64,000 bases of DNA from Phallus indusiatus (Eukaryota > Basidiomycota > Agaricomycetes > Phallales > Phallaceae). The translations under genes and the position numbers were made by a program. The notes below the pieces were generated by a model, which saw only the letters and a list, made by a program, of their open reading frames with translations, did not search any database and had not been told where the DNA came from. Positions 38,281 through 49,960 of this stretch are shown here, one piece after another (the first letter of the stretch is position 1; each line of letters begins with the position of its first letter). The stretch lies in contig JAQFWX010000004.1 of assembly GCA_027605045.1 (NCBI GenBank), positions 186,001-250,000 on the forward strand, written 5' to 3'.

Positions 38281-40274
38281 ATGAAGTATCCTTCAAGCCT
38301 TTGGTTGTGCTCGCTATTTGCTTTCCTTCCCATAACTTGCGCTGTCGTTGTCGCTGAAGAGCTTTCGGGCATGGATAATTGCGATATTCAAGCATGGGTC
38401 CGCGCACAGGATTTAGCGCCAGGAGAAATTATTCCTGGACAAGTCAAAGTCCAAACCAATGGACCTTGCGATGCCATCTCCGAGTATTCATTGGTTTTAC
38501 GCTTCAAAGAAAGGATCTGGGCCAAAATTCCGTATTCAAACTTTTTGCATTCACTGGTCGCTATATATGATATTGATATTTGTTAAAGAAAGCTAGAGGA
38601 CAAATTACCTGAAAAACCTCAATCACGGTTTAAATCTAAATATCACAATTTTTCGATAGATGGATGGCAAGTGGAACAAAACAGTGCTCTGCAGGCGGCC
38701 TCAGGACTTGGATTAATTGAGATTTCCCGGGACTGTTCATGGAACGAATATGAAAAAAAAATGAGGGATCCTACCTTGTGGGAAATTGCTGAAGAAGAGC
38801 GAGTAGCTTTCGAAATAAGACATAGACTGTTCCATGGTGAATCCCAATACGTTATTACGTTATTATCGACTGTTCCAGAATAATTTACTAGTTTTTTTTT
38901 TTTTGATAGCCCTTAACTCTTACCCTGAAAACCAATTCATACATGATTTCGCTCTCCTCATCCCGACTACTAATTATCCTCCGTCCATTGACCAGGATAC
39001 GTATCCTTTCATGGATGTACGAACGTTCCCTTTCCTATAGCGTTTAAGAGACCTAATACAGCAATGCACAGGACCTGGAAGCAGAAAGGGGAAACGAACA
39101 AATTTATCTTTATACTGTCGAGGTGATATTCAACAACGGGTCGATCATCGAGGTTCCAGCTGGCTACTCGTCATTCAATACTGTTGGCTTAAACTCTCAG
39201 CGGGCTTCATATAATGACCCATCGGAAAATATATCATTTACGGCAAACTTTACACAGACGCCTCGAATGAAATTAGAGCCTTCTGAAAATTCTCTGAATA
39301 TATCCTCCGATATCGAGGTAGCGTTTTCACACGGTGGTCATGTGGAACAAGGTAGGATATGTTTTTAGTGTGTAGTATGGTCTCTCTGATGTCCCTTTTT
39401 GGCGCACAATGATTTAGGCTCGACACTCAATCTCACTTTCACCTCAAGTGAACTACGAGGGATTCCTGACGCCGATCGAGAAAAGCATACCTTCTTTCTT
39501 ACATCACCATTTGTTGATCTGCTTGTCAAGAGCCACCATCGTCGCGTGGAAATGCTATTTCCGGAGCTGGATGTTCCTGCTGAAATCCGGACATCCGTAT
39601 TTTTTAGATGTCATCACTTTCCCACTTCCAACGACTCCGAGCACCTGAACATGTGCTATGGTAATTTGGGGGCTTCAAGGGACGAATTTCGAAAACCGGA
39701 TTGGAACACAACTACCTCTGTATCTCTCGAAATACCCAAAATAATTTTACCCTCCTTTGACTTGTATTATCAGTCATTGGAGGTTAAACTCCGGGTTATG
39801 TTAGGCCTCAAATATGTTCGAACCCAAGACCTACTGGACAACAGCAACGAAAATTATCCTTGGACTCCGATCACGCAAACTTCATCCCGCGAGAATTCAA
39901 TGTACTTTGAGGTTTTCTTGAAAGAACTTCCAATCACCATTCATCCTCGCGCTTGGAACCTACCGAATTCCCAAATAACTCACTATCTATCTCCAGATGC
40001 TCGTCAACCTGTTTTCGTTGACCCGTGCAAAGCTGATGAACTGTCGAGATTATCTGTGGAAGAGCGTAACATGCTGGCCCCTCTAAGTAAGCCTGTTATC
40101 AAGAAGGGCACTGACCAGGCCGTCCGAACTCGATATCATTCTAATTCCCTTTATTATGTGGGAAATACTTGGAAGAGGAAGGTTTTGGATAGCGGATTGA
40201 AGGTTAATTTTGGAGAGAATAGCCGATGTGGTTTCTCCACTCATGCTCAAGCTCAAACCGGGTTTATGGTTTAA
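38281..40274 (+). CDS. Array gene C: putative secreted arrestin-like protein, paralogue
   Basis: Five exons as in A, ending at the stop 40272-40274. Signal peptide MKYPSSLWLCSLFAFLPITC. Motifs: LAPGEIIPGQVKVQ, EYSLVLRFKERIWAKI, FIHDFALLIPTTNYPPS, the arrestin-C-like TSVSLEIPKIILPSFDLYY, and HYLSPDARQPVFVDPC. The second exon starts at an AAAG acceptor near 38587 and reads KLEDKLPEKPQ. It is intermediate between A/B and D/E in sequence. The conserved cysteines and sequons are retained, with one extra cysteine (DCSWNEY). Intact after splicing. Confidence 0.78.
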
Positions 40275-40711
40275 TTACGTGTAATCTGCCTTATAAGACA
40301 AAATGTTCAATCTGTTTGTTCTACCTCCGACTATATATTCCCGTTCATACGTTCAAGTTTATGCATGCGCAACTCTGACTATTAATCCTCGTAGAAATGA
40401 TTTAATTCGCCAAGAAAAAATATGGTTGACTTTCGCTTAACATGTTTGCCTAATGCCCCATTTTTAAGAATAAAAGGAGATTCATTCACGTTGCACGAAG
40501 CTTTTGACCGAGGTCGTGGAATTTGATCCGAAATGCTTAGCCGCGGTTGAACTTGAAGGAGAAACGGCCAAGCGCCGCCGACGCAATTCCTTTGTTCTTC
40601 GTTCCACAACAACAATCTCATCGATAACACTCAAAGTCTCAAGCAATTGTTAGATTCAACTGGTAATGTGGTAATATATACAACTAATAAGTGATGGACA
40701 GGTTTTTTTAA
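40275..40711. repeat. R1 repeat copy 1 (core about 40470-40690)
   Basis: A dispersed repeat that begins near CACGTTGCACGAAGCTTTTG and includes GACCGAGGTC-T-GAATTTGATCCG. It is also found at 44590-44810, 47640-47860 (interrupted) and 50090-50197. In the plus orientation it has a reading frame LLTEVVEFDPKCLAAVELEG shared between copies, so it may be a relic of a coding exon. It ends about 20 bp from the 3' end of the minus-strand LRR pseudogene. Confidence 0.6.
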
Positions 40712-42243
40712 CTACTCGTCAGACTCGTCATCAAAATCACCGCCTTCCATATCCATTTCCATATTTTCACCGTCGAAATGTAATCCTCGACTCTTGGGGA
40801 CAACGGTATACCCTCTCTCGCTGCTCTGTCAATATACAAATCAGCAATAGTTCGGTTTATCCCCTGCCATAATCGTCCGTCATGTCCGAGGACATATACA
40901 GGTCGTTGCGAAATTCTGAACAAAAAGGTGCCGATAGGAACGCGGTAGACGATGGGAATACTGGAGTCCCCAAGGTCGAGCTGACGAAGCCGAGGGAATA
41001 CTGGCGGGAACGGATGGTTCAACCTCGAGATTGCATCTGCTGAAGGAGCTTGGAGGGTCATACCCAAACATGCTAGGGTACGACAACATCTTCCGTAAAG
41101 CAACGTGTCCTCAAATGCTAGCGGATTTAATGTGTATAGCTCCACATTCTCCCAAGTCTCACGACTTCTCAAGAGTATTGCTAGGTGTTAGCGCATAGTA
41201 AATTGAAATCGAGGTTAGGTAACGACAGGCCAAGAGACCTTCAACGGCGGACCACGAGACCACGGGTGGTCCACCGCCTAGGAGGTACATGCCACGAGTT
41301 CCGAGCGATAGTTCCGTTAACCTCGGGCAACAACCCTCAATCAACTGTAAGAATTCCTTCAAATCATCCAGCTCACCGTTTTCAACATTCCAGCTAAAGA
41401 CAGATAGAGCTGAGAGATCATAGATGCGCAAGAAGTTGTCGTAAAGAGCTCGGGGCATGCCACGGTATGAGAAGTCGCGCAACGACGTGAAGTATCTTTG
41501 CCTGTTAGATGGTGCATGCTGGATGGGATTGAGTAGACTGGGAAGGGAACATGAAGAAAACCCGACATAAATGTCAGAAAGATTAGGCATTCTTGAGAGA
41601 CATTGGATGATGGGTGGCAGAATCAAAACGGTTGGAATTTGAACTTGTGTCAAGGTGGAGGAATAGGCGTTCAGAAGATTCGTGAGTATTTGAATTTGTG
41701 GCGAGACGATTTGGATGTTATTGGGGAGTCCAAGCTGAAAGTATTGCAGCTGGAGGACACGAGAGCTCAAGACTTGACAAAGATTGAATAGGTATGGCAC
41801 GGGGGATATCCAGTAGTTGGAGGGCCAAGTTGACAAGTGAAGGGACAAAGAAGCATGAGAGATTTATTAAATCTCGATTCGAATTGGCCTTCCATCTCAA
41901 TGATTTGAGATTTGCAAAAGGATACGCTCTGTTGACCCCCGCCATTTCGGATAACTTGTTTAGAATGGGAGTGTAGCGACCATCTACGTCGAGTGAATAA
42001 ACTTCCCTTGCTGCCTGCTGGAAATAATACCAGTTGTTATTGGTTGGTCTATACACAAAAGACTGCCATAGCAAACTATGAGATTGCAGAAATGATTTGA
42101 ACGTCTGGCTGAAGACTCACGTATACACCGTTGATTTCGCTTCTCTCTCCAAGCCTATCCAAGGCCCGCTCCAATGGTGTTTGACTGTCGTTGCCTCGGA
42201 TGATGGCTTGGATGATGAGATGGGGGTCCGCGCGATTTTGCAT
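40712..42243 (-). pseudogene. LRR-type (F-box-like family) gene, frameshifted copy
   Basis: Paralogue of the intact gene at 44823-46410, reading from ATG 42243 on the minus strand: a first exon ending GERSEINGVY with a GTGAGT donor, then SFVYRPTNNNWYYFQQAARE. Compared with the intact copy it has at least three lesions. A single-base gain at about 41805-41815 moves the frame before VPYLFNLCQ. A deletion near 41185 removes about seven residues after SIYY and creates a stop. A deletion of about 13 bp near 40770 alters the acidic tail (EGGDFDDESDE in the other frame). Separate frames remain open over 460-690 bp, so decay is recent or translation is fragmentary. Confidence 0.75.
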
Positions 42244-42915
42244 TTTGATATTCAAAGGGGCTAAGAAAAAGTGGGGCTATGTTTCAAAAGTGTTTGTGCT
42301 TCTCCTGGCAGCAGATCCCTCTTTATATAACGAACGCTTCCTCATGTCCACAACACATTTGTCCTCGTGATGTCCACAATACATTCGTTTTTTCTAATGT
42401 CCTCGTTGATATTATTTCCGTATTATTTCACCGACATCGATACAAGGAGAGATTTTGTGCCTACGTAGGACTGGCAAGTATCAGTTTATGGACAAGAATG
42501 CAAGTGTCTCAGCAGTGATTTAAGAGACCGGGTCAAGATTCCAGACCGGAGGCTTACCTTGGTTGTTAGATGAAGAATGTCCACGAAGGTTTAGAGAATG
42601 ATGTTAGAGAAATGTGTCAACAGCAGTCTATTGTCATTGTGTTTTATCCCAACTAGCTCGAACCAGCAATGTAAAGCTAACGGCCCAACGGGAGAAGCAC
42701 CATGAGCAAGTAACAGCCGATGCACCAAAAGATAGAATTCTATAAAGATTAATTGATTTAGCAAAAGAAAGATATACTACTTAAAGCATAAAGCTGGAAG
42801 AATGGTAACAATCTAAGCAAATCTAAGCACTTTTCTAGCAGGACCTGCATATAAATTGTTAGAAAAAAGTAACCAAACACTTTTTAGGAACGCAAGTTAC
42901 ATCACATATAAGCAT
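42244..42915. other. Intergenic, about 670 bp
   Basis: 5' flank of the LRR pseudogene and 3' flank of the orphan gene at 42916. A/T-rich, no feature recognised. Confidence 0.4.
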
Positions 42916-44343
42916 TCATGCGATGCAACCGGCTAGAACACCATCATATGGATGCGTGCAAAAATCACTGCAAAGACCTTCTACTAGAGCTTCTATATCC
43001 GCCATCACCTCATCTGCGTTTTCATCGACCCTAATATCAAAAAAACCACAGTCGTCCATAAAGATTACATGAGCCTTGGTTTTCCGGTGGTCAAGTTGAA
43101 CTTGCCAAACGCTCGTTACCGGATTCGCCTGGTGTATGTCCCGGAAACTTGATCGACTGGATATACCGTCCGAGTATTTACATAAGAGGCGATAAAACAG
43201 TAGTGCGGAAGAAATAACATTAGTCAATTCTGTTGTTCCATTGAGGCGGTCAATTTTTCTGGATGTGATGTCGTATTTGAGGTCAGGAATGAGGGAATGG
43301 AACGACGAAGTGTTTATGTCCGGTTGTTCTGCCAAATCCCACTTCCTATACACATAATTGGCTTCATTAATGATATCTCTCTCGATACGAGCGGTCAAGA
43401 GTACATCCGGGACTGCAATGAACCGTTCATGGCTGCTATATTGCCAGTCAACAATCGCAGCAGGATGATAGTATGCGGAAGGCCGATTCTCGATATTCGA
43501 CTCGAGAAACGCATTCATTAGTCTGACAACATCCGCGACGAAGCACTGGATGAGAGCATCTCTTGCAAGCTTGTCTTCGTCATTGTCGGCTCTTCCATGG
43601 TACGCATGTTCATCACTCTCACCAATGTGCACACCACCCTTGCTTTCCGATATCAAAAGACGTCTGCCGGATGGAATATGATGAAGCACTCCGCCCCAAA
43701 CCGTTTCGTATCCATTGACTCCACCAGACCAAACCTCGACTTCGGGAAAGAAACATCGCAAGCGATAAAGGAGATCGGCAGATGAGACTTGTTCATATAA
43801 TTGTCCGATTAAAGTTCTGTTCGAAGGCGAATCCAGATACCCGCAATCAGTTTGGTACAGCATCTTCTTCAAGTCAAGTTTCATTGCATTTGTGGTGAAA
43901 GAGTTAAACGTCAGAGCATAATTGAGGTCACTATCGCTTGTGGCAGGGCTCCAAATAGACTGGATGGCTTCTGTTTCGATGTTTTTGGAGTGTATCTGTT
44001 CGTTAATATAGTCTAATATTTCCCTTGGAAGCCGTTTAGAATAAGGAAACGACAAGTTGATCTCGTGCAGCAGAGAAATAGTCACATCGGGCTGGGTTAT
44101 GAGTGGACGAACGACGGATGTAAATGGGGGTGCGAACATGTAATGATCCTCATCACTATCTTCCAATGGTGGTGGTGGTGTTATAGCACCTGACAACTTG
44201 TTGTATGCATCCATCATTCGAGGATGTTTCAAGGCAATTTTTGTCGTTGATAGTAAAAACTTGGGGCCTGGGAAAAGTATGTGACACAAACGTGACAATC
44301 GAAGAACTACACGTGATCTGACGCGTTTCTCGTTTAGCAACAT
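42916..44343 (-). CDS. Single-exon orphan protein (475 aa), family not recognised
   Basis: An uninterrupted 475-codon frame in a genome where other genes are intron-rich. The start may be ATG 44343 or an internal ATG near 44220 (MMDAYNKLSGAIT), which would remove a basic, partly hydrophobic leader. There is an acidic/proline-rich stretch (TPPPPLEDSDEDH) and a central block VEVWSGGVNGYETVWGGVL then SGRRLLISESKGG, followed by an aspartate-rich loop. The E-x-K after a glycine-rich strand is faintly like a PD-(D/E)xK nuclease core, but spacing and fold cannot be judged by eye. It is flanked by copies of duplicated DNA, so it may have moved with the array. Function unknown. Confidence 0.65.
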   Translation of the reverse strand: MLLNEKRVRSRVVLRLSRLCHILFPGPKFLLSTTKIALKHPRMMDAYNKLSGAITPPPPLEDSDEDHYMFAPPFTSVVRPLITQPDVTISLLHEINLSFPYSKRLPREILDYINEQIHSKNIETEAIQSIWSPATSDSDLNYALTFNSFTTNAMKLDLKKMLYQTDCGYLDSPSNRTLIGQLYEQVSSADLLYRLRCFFPEVEVWSGGVNGYETVWGGVLHHIPSGRRLLISESKGGVHIGESDEHAYHGRADNDEDKLARDALIQCFVADVVRLMNAFLESNIENRPSAYYHPAAIVDWQYSSHERFIAVPDVLLTARIERDIINEANYVYRKWDLAEQPDINTSSFHSLIPDLKYDITSRKIDRLNGTTELTNVISSALLFYRLLCKYSDGISSRSSFRDIHQANPVTSVWQVQLDHRKTKAHVIFMDDCGFFDIRVDENADEVMADIEALVEGLCSDFCTHPYDGVLAGCIA

Positions 44344-44822
44344 CCATGAGCGTGAAAGATTCCTTTGTTTATATATTATTCCGGTAAGATTTTAGCAGAC
44401 TTAGCCCGAATTCGCAATCACTGACATCTCAGACATATGATACTTTCTCATAGGTCAAACTCTGTCAAACTTCAGATAGCACTTCTTGATCTCGTCAGGA
44501 GTTATAAATTGATTTGTATACTGGAAGTGGTTTAACTTTAATCTCGCTAAACATACTTGCCTCAATCCCATTTTTAAAAGGAAGATGTTTTCGAAATTCA
44601 CGTTGCGCGAAGTTTTTTGACCGAGGTCTTAAAATTTGATCCGGAACACTTAGCCGCGGAACATAAAGGAGAAATAACTAAGAAGCCTCAAGCGCCGACA
44701 CAATTCCTTTGTTCTTCACTCCACAACAACAATCTCATCGATAACATTCAGACTCTTAAAGAATTGTTCAGATTTAAACTGGTAATATATACAATGTATA
44801 AGTGATGAACAGTTTTTTTTAA
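44344..44822. repeat. R2 fragment and R1 repeat copy 2
   Basis: 44365-44500 resembles 47290-47400 and 50755-50900 (TATTCCGG, AGCCCGAATT-CAAT, GACAT-TC-AGACAT). 44515-44815 is the longest R1 copy: frame LTEVLKFDPEHLAAEHKGEI continues as TKKPQAPTQFLCSSLHNNN. Like copy 1 it ends beside the 3' end of an LRR gene, here 44823. Confidence 0.6.
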
Positions 44823-46410
44823 CTACTCCTCATCAGACTCTTCTTCCGAACCGTCGCCTTCCAAATCCATCTCCATATTTTCGGCGTTGAGATTCACCGT
44901 ATAAATGTACTCCCGCACTCTTCGTGATAAGGGTCTATTCCTCGAGGCTGCTTTGTGTATGTATAAATTAGCAATGGTTCGGTTTATTCCCTGCCATAAT
45001 TCTCCGTCATAGCCCTCTACATACACAGGCCGTTTTGAAACTTTGAACAGGAACGTGCCGATGGGACCGCAGTAGATGGAAGAAATATTGGAATTCCCAA
45101 GGTCGAGTTCATGAAGCCGAGGGAGTACTGCCGGGAACGAATTGTTTAACCTCGAAACTGCGTCTGCAGAAGGGGCGACGAGGGTCATTCCTAAACTCGT
45201 TAGATGGGAACAGTACCGTCCGTAAAGAAATATGTCCTCGAGTTCCAGCGGTCTTAAGGTATATAGCTCTACTCTTTGCCAAGTCAGGCGGCTTTTCAAT
45301 AGTGTTGCTAGTTGACGCTTGTCGATGTCCACTCGGGCATAGTAAAGCGAGATCGAGGTAAGATAACGACACTCCAAAAGGCCGCGGATGGCGGACCAAC
45401 CGACGACCGGTGGTTCACCCCCTTCTAGCAAGTACATGGCACGAGTTCCAAGCGATAGTTCCGTCAGCCTCGGGCAGCATCCCTCAATTAATTGTAAGAA
45501 TCCCTTTAAATGGCTAACTTCGCCGTTTTCAACGTCCCAGTGAAAGACAGATAGAGTTGAGATATCAAAGGCGCGGAAGAAGTTTTCGGAAAGAGTTTGG
45601 AGAGTGCCGTGGTATGAGAAGTAGCGTAACGAGGTGAAGTAACCACGTCTGTTAGACGGAGCATGCTGGGGCGGATCGACTAGACCAGGGGTGGGACATG
45701 AAGAGAACCCGACATGCATTTCAGAAAGGTTAGGCATGTTGGAAAGACACTGGATGATGTATGGGGTGATGAAGGCGGTTGGGATTTGGACTTCGGTCAA
45801 GGTTGAGGCATAAAAGTTAAGGATGTTTGCCATCGTTGGAAAGACTTGTGGCGCAACATATTGAACGTGGTCCGGGAGTCCAACTTGAAAGGATCGTAAC
45901 TGAGAAACGTTGGAGATTAGAAGTTGATAAATGTTGTGTAGGTACCATGGCGGTATGTCTGGGAGTTGCAGGGAAATATCGACCAGCGTTGGGACGATTA
46001 GATTCGACATGTCAACTAAATCTTGACTCGATCGCGCCGACCATCTCAAATGTCGAAGGTTTGGGAATGGGAACGCTCCGCGGGAGCCGACCATGAAGCA
46101 GACCATTTGCAAAATGGAGGCATAGCCTGGTTTAACGTCCAGGGAAAGAATATCCCCTGCTAATTCCTGGAAAGATTGCCATTGTCTATTGTTTGGGGGA
46201 TTGATGAATGACTAATGAAGGGGCGGAGTTAGCGTGCAAGAGAATCAGGGAAAGTAATCGGTAACTAACGTAAACACCGTCGATTTCTCGCCTTTCTCCA
46301 AGCCTGTCTAGTGCAACTTCAAACTGCCGCACTTGTTCATCCGCCCTTTCGAGGCGGGCAATGACACTGGGAGCAGCGTTCATTGTTGGGGTTGCTTGGA
46401 ATGATTGCAT
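44823..46410 (-). CDS. Intact LRR-type protein of the Agaricomycete F-box-like family (about 509 aa, 2 exons)
   Basis: Exons 46270-46410 and 44823-46211 (phase 0). First exon MQSFQATPTMNAAPSVIARL to GERREIDGVY; second exon starts SFINPPNNRQWQSFQELAGD. Then come irregular leucine-rich segments such as FPNLRHLRWSARS, PTLVDISLQLPDIP, STLTEVQIPTAF, MPNLSEMHVGF, CCPRLTELSLGTR and LPRLHELDLGNS, ending in an acidic tail EGDGSEEESDEE. The pattern (QWxxF, FPNLRxLxW, repeated leucine strands) matches the substrate-binding part of mushroom F-box proteins, though I see no canonical F-box. Two further copies, one frameshifted and one a relic, lie nearby, so the family duplicated together with the array genes. 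Confidence 0.75.
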
Positions 46411-47650
46411 TATTTGTATCTAGCGTTGGATGATTGCGAGTAGAGAAATGGGAGGCGGGTTGAATAAAAATGTTGCTGACCGTTATTGAATGTGCATATC
46501 GCTTAAATATAATGGAGGATACACCGTGTGTCCATAATTTACTTGTCCTTGGAATCAATTATTGTCCACGTTAACAATACGCCCGTGTTTTCCAAAGTTA
46601 GGAACAAGAAAATATTTAGGTCTTAATGGGAAAGAGGAGTATATTCATGGACAAGAAACATAGCGTCCTGATTATGAGGATGTCTCATTTTACTTGGGGA
46701 CAATTGCAAACAAATATAGTGTGAAACAACAAGTGATACCGAAATCAGAACGTTGCACGCCATGGTCCATGGACAACACGAACGCCGAATTGACTCCGGG
46801 CCTTTGTGTCACAGTGTGACGACATGTGGCATGTCCAAACGCTGCACTTCGGACTACTCCTACATGATAGTATGTAAAATTTGTTCATAGCTCACTCTTT
46901 GATCTCGATCCTTACCTTTGGTCATTCAGAATGCAAAATACATTTTGTCATTTCGGGTACGCGACCATTGAAATTCCGGATTCTAATGCATCCTGAGATG
47001 CTCGAGTCAACCAAATTATTAGAAGACCTTATTAGTCAACGATAGTAATGTAGTAGCACGTTGATCCAATGTAAACAGCTGGGACGATCCACTGCTTATT
47101 CGTCGCAACGCTATCTACTATTACCCGTCAAAGTCAGAAACGATGAGGGTGTGTCATCAAGGTGATAGCAAGGTCGCTCCTCCTCCCCATTATATCATAC
47201 TGTTTGCCGTAATAGATTTCGACGGTTCTTGTTCAGGTACATGCAACGCAAGAACACATGCAACAACGACGAACGCGAAAATCCCTCTTTATAAATATTG
47301 CTCCGGCACGATTTGTTTCGTCTAAATTGTCAATCATCGACATTTCAGACATACGAGTGGCGCTTTTTTCGGCTGTGATAATCACACCTCATAAAGACAA
47401 ACTCCAGATTTCGTTTCTAGATCTCGTACCCGAAAGATCGTTGTATATATGACATACAAGACAAGCTACACGCACATGTTCAATCTCTGTTTATGATCTC
47501 CAAACATATATCTACATTCACACGGCATGCGCATCTTTGCCTATCCACCTTCTTGGTTTAACTTGGTTAGTGAAAAATGGTTAACTCTTGCTGAAGATGC
47601 TTTCCCAAAAACCCGTGCTCAAAAATGCTTTTTGAGCCTAACGCTACGCG
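46411..47650. other. Intergenic, about 1.2 kb, with R2 copy at about 47170-47460
   Basis: 47170-47460 is similar to 50660-50935: both contain ATTATATCAT, CGGTTCT-GTTCAGG-ACATGCAAC, CGGCACGATTT and GTCGTGCTTTTTT-like sequence. The remainder (46411-47170) shows no gene or repeat that I recognise. Confidence 0.5.
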
Positions 47651-47860
47651 AAGCTTGTTGGAATATGAGTTACTCCTGTATATAGTAGCTAGTCACAGCG
47701 CTTATATAGCTTACACCTTTGTGTCCGCTACTTCATCGTCCTGGGATTCCAACAAAGCTTTTGACCGAGGTCTTAAAATTTGATCTGGGATACTTGGCCG
47801 CGGTCGAACTTGGAGGTGAAAATAGCTAATAAGAAGCCAACGCAGATCCAACTTGATCGA
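47640..47860. repeat. R1 repeat copy 3, interrupted by the MITE-like insertion
   Basis: Matches copies 1, 2 and 4 on both sides of the insertion (ACGCTACGCGAAGCTT and TTTTGACCGAGGTCTTAAAA). Its end runs to within about 65 bp of the ATG of array gene D, so it has replaced the conserved core promoter found before A, B, C and E. Confidence 0.6.
47651..47760. mobile_element. 98-bp MITE-like insertion (47657-47754) with AAGCTT target duplication
   Basis: The R1 repeat is interrupted here. Other copies read GCGAAG/CACGAAGCTTTTGACC continuously; this one reads AAGCTT (47651-47656), then 98 bp, then AAGCTT (47755-47760) and TTGACC. The inserted piece begins GTTGGAAT and ends ATTCCAAC plus one A, a perfect 8-bp terminal inverted repeat. 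It has no coding capacity. The empty sites in other copies make the insertion reading strong; the transposon superfamily is not identifiable. Confidence 0.7.
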
Positions 47861-47926
47861 GCGTCGGGGAGTTTTGTGACAATAGGTGACATTCAAAGTC
47901 TCTTTCAATCATCTACATTACCGACG

Positions 47927-49960
47927 ATGAGGCATCTTTCAGGTCTTCGGCTGCCCTCATTACTACTTTCTTTCCTTTCCGTAACTTGTGCTGTCACTGC
48001 AGAGTCCCCAAGCGAAAACACTTGCGCGTTACAGGCATGGGTTCGTGCACCGGATTTAGTGCCAGGGGAAATCATCCCCGGACAAGTCAAAGTCCTAACC
48101 TATGGACCTTGCGATCACATCTCCGAGTACTCACTCATTTTGCGCTTCAAGGAAAGAATCTGGGTTAAAATTCCGTAAATATTCTATAAATCTTCACCGA
48201 TTACCATGCGTATGATCTTTATTTTTTTTTTCTTCGACGATAGGAAACTGGGGGTTATATTCCCTGAGAAGCCTCAATTAACGTTTAATCCCGTGTATGA
48301 CGATTTGGATAATGACGATGACTCGTTAGACGATTGGACGACAAACCGAAACAGTGTGCTGAGAGTGGATCCCGATCCGGGCTTTGGTTTATTTGGATTT
48401 CCACGGGATCCTTCATGGAAAAAATATGTCAAAATAATGAAAGATTCAACCTTGTGGAAAATCGCTGAAGAAGAGCGAGTAGCATTTGAGACTAGATATA
48501 GATTGTCCGATGGTATATTTTAGAGACTTAGCTGTTCATTCTTTTGCACTAATTATCTTAGGTCTCATTTCACAGTCTAAACCTCGGTCCGCCGTACACG
48601 ACTTCGCTCTCCTCATTCCGACTACTAACTATCCACACTCTACTGACCAAACTATGATTCCCTTTAATGAGGTACGAACACTCCTTAGTTTTTCAAAAAC
48701 GGAAAGAGACCTGATGTAAAAAAAATTAAGGAATCCCAACCAGAAAGAGGACATGAACATATTTATTTCTATACTGTTGAGGTCAAATTTGACAATGGGA
48801 CAACCATCGAGCTTCCAGCTGGCTACACATCGTTCAATCCGGTCGGCTCAAACTCGAATCTGGCTGGGGATCCGAATAATGATGCATCAGAAGTTGTGTC
48901 AATCACGGCCAACTTTACCCAAATGTCTCTGACGAATTCGGGCAAAATTGAGCATATTCCTTTGAATATCTCTTCCGATATTAAGGTAGAAATTCCCCAC
49001 TCTCGTCAGTTGGAACAAGGTCAGGAGCTTTCCCTTTCCATATATGTATAAGCCTTTTTATCTACCCTCCACGATTTCTCAGGCTCAATGCTCAGTCTCA
49101 CCTTCACCTCAAATGGTAAACTCAAAGGACTTCCTGACACTGATCAAGAAAATCATACTCTTATTCTTACGTCGCCATCGGTCAACATACAAGTTGAGAG
49201 CCGACATCTTCGCATAGAAACTTTATTTCCGGAGTTGAGTATTCCTGCTGAAATCCGGCCGACAACGTTATTGAGGTGTCACCACTTTCCCACTTCCGAC
49301 GACGCTGAACACTCAACGTTGTGCGGCAACCGACCAACGTTTAGTCAAATTCAATTACCGGATTGGAAAAGGACTACTTCTGTACCTCTCGAGGTACCCA
49401 AAATAGCTCTACCCTCCTTCGACATGTATTATCAGTCGATTACAGCTAAAATCCTTGTCACGCTGAGCCTCAAATATGTTCAAGTCGGGGACTCTCTCGG
49501 GCTGGCATCCGGAGATAATGACGAATTTTATCCTTGGACCCCGTTCAAGCCTTTACAAAACCAAAACATCCAAAAGTACTTTCAGACTCTCACAGCGGAA
49601 ATTCCGGTTACCATTCACTCTCGTACTCGAAAACACGATTTCGAGGCAACTCACTATTTATCTCCGGACGCTCGTCAGCCTGTTTTTGTCGACCCATGCA
49701 CGGCTGATAAATTGTCGAGATTACCCGTGGACAAACGTGATTTGATAGTCCCTCTGAGCGAGCCTGTTGTTAAAAGGCACACTGGCGAGGTCGTCCGAGT
49801 TCGGTATTTTTACAATGATCGCTTTCTTTTTCATTATGTAGGGAATACGTGGCAGAGAAAAGTTCTGGATGATGGGGTAAAAGTCAATTTGAGCGAGAAT
49901 AGCCGATGTCGCTCAAATTTCTCTACGTATGACCACGCTCAGACGGCTTTTATGGTCTAG
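47927..49960 (+). CDS. Array gene D: putative secreted arrestin-like protein, paralogue (closest to E)
   Basis: Five exons, same introns as A. Signal peptide MRHLSGLRLPSLLLSFLSVT, then NTCALQAWVRAPDLVPGEII. Exon 2 reads KLGVIFPEKPQLTFNP; exon 4 begins ESQPERGHEHIYFYTVEVKF after a GTACGA donor (48672); the last exon begins GSMLSLTFTSNGKLKGLPD. Arrestin-C-like TTSVPLEVPKIALPSFDMYY and LSPDARQPVFVDPC are intact, as are the six cysteines. Ends RCRSNFSTYDHAQTAFMV at 49960. The coding region looks functional, but the promoter lacks the TATATAT box of its sisters. Confidence 0.78.
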
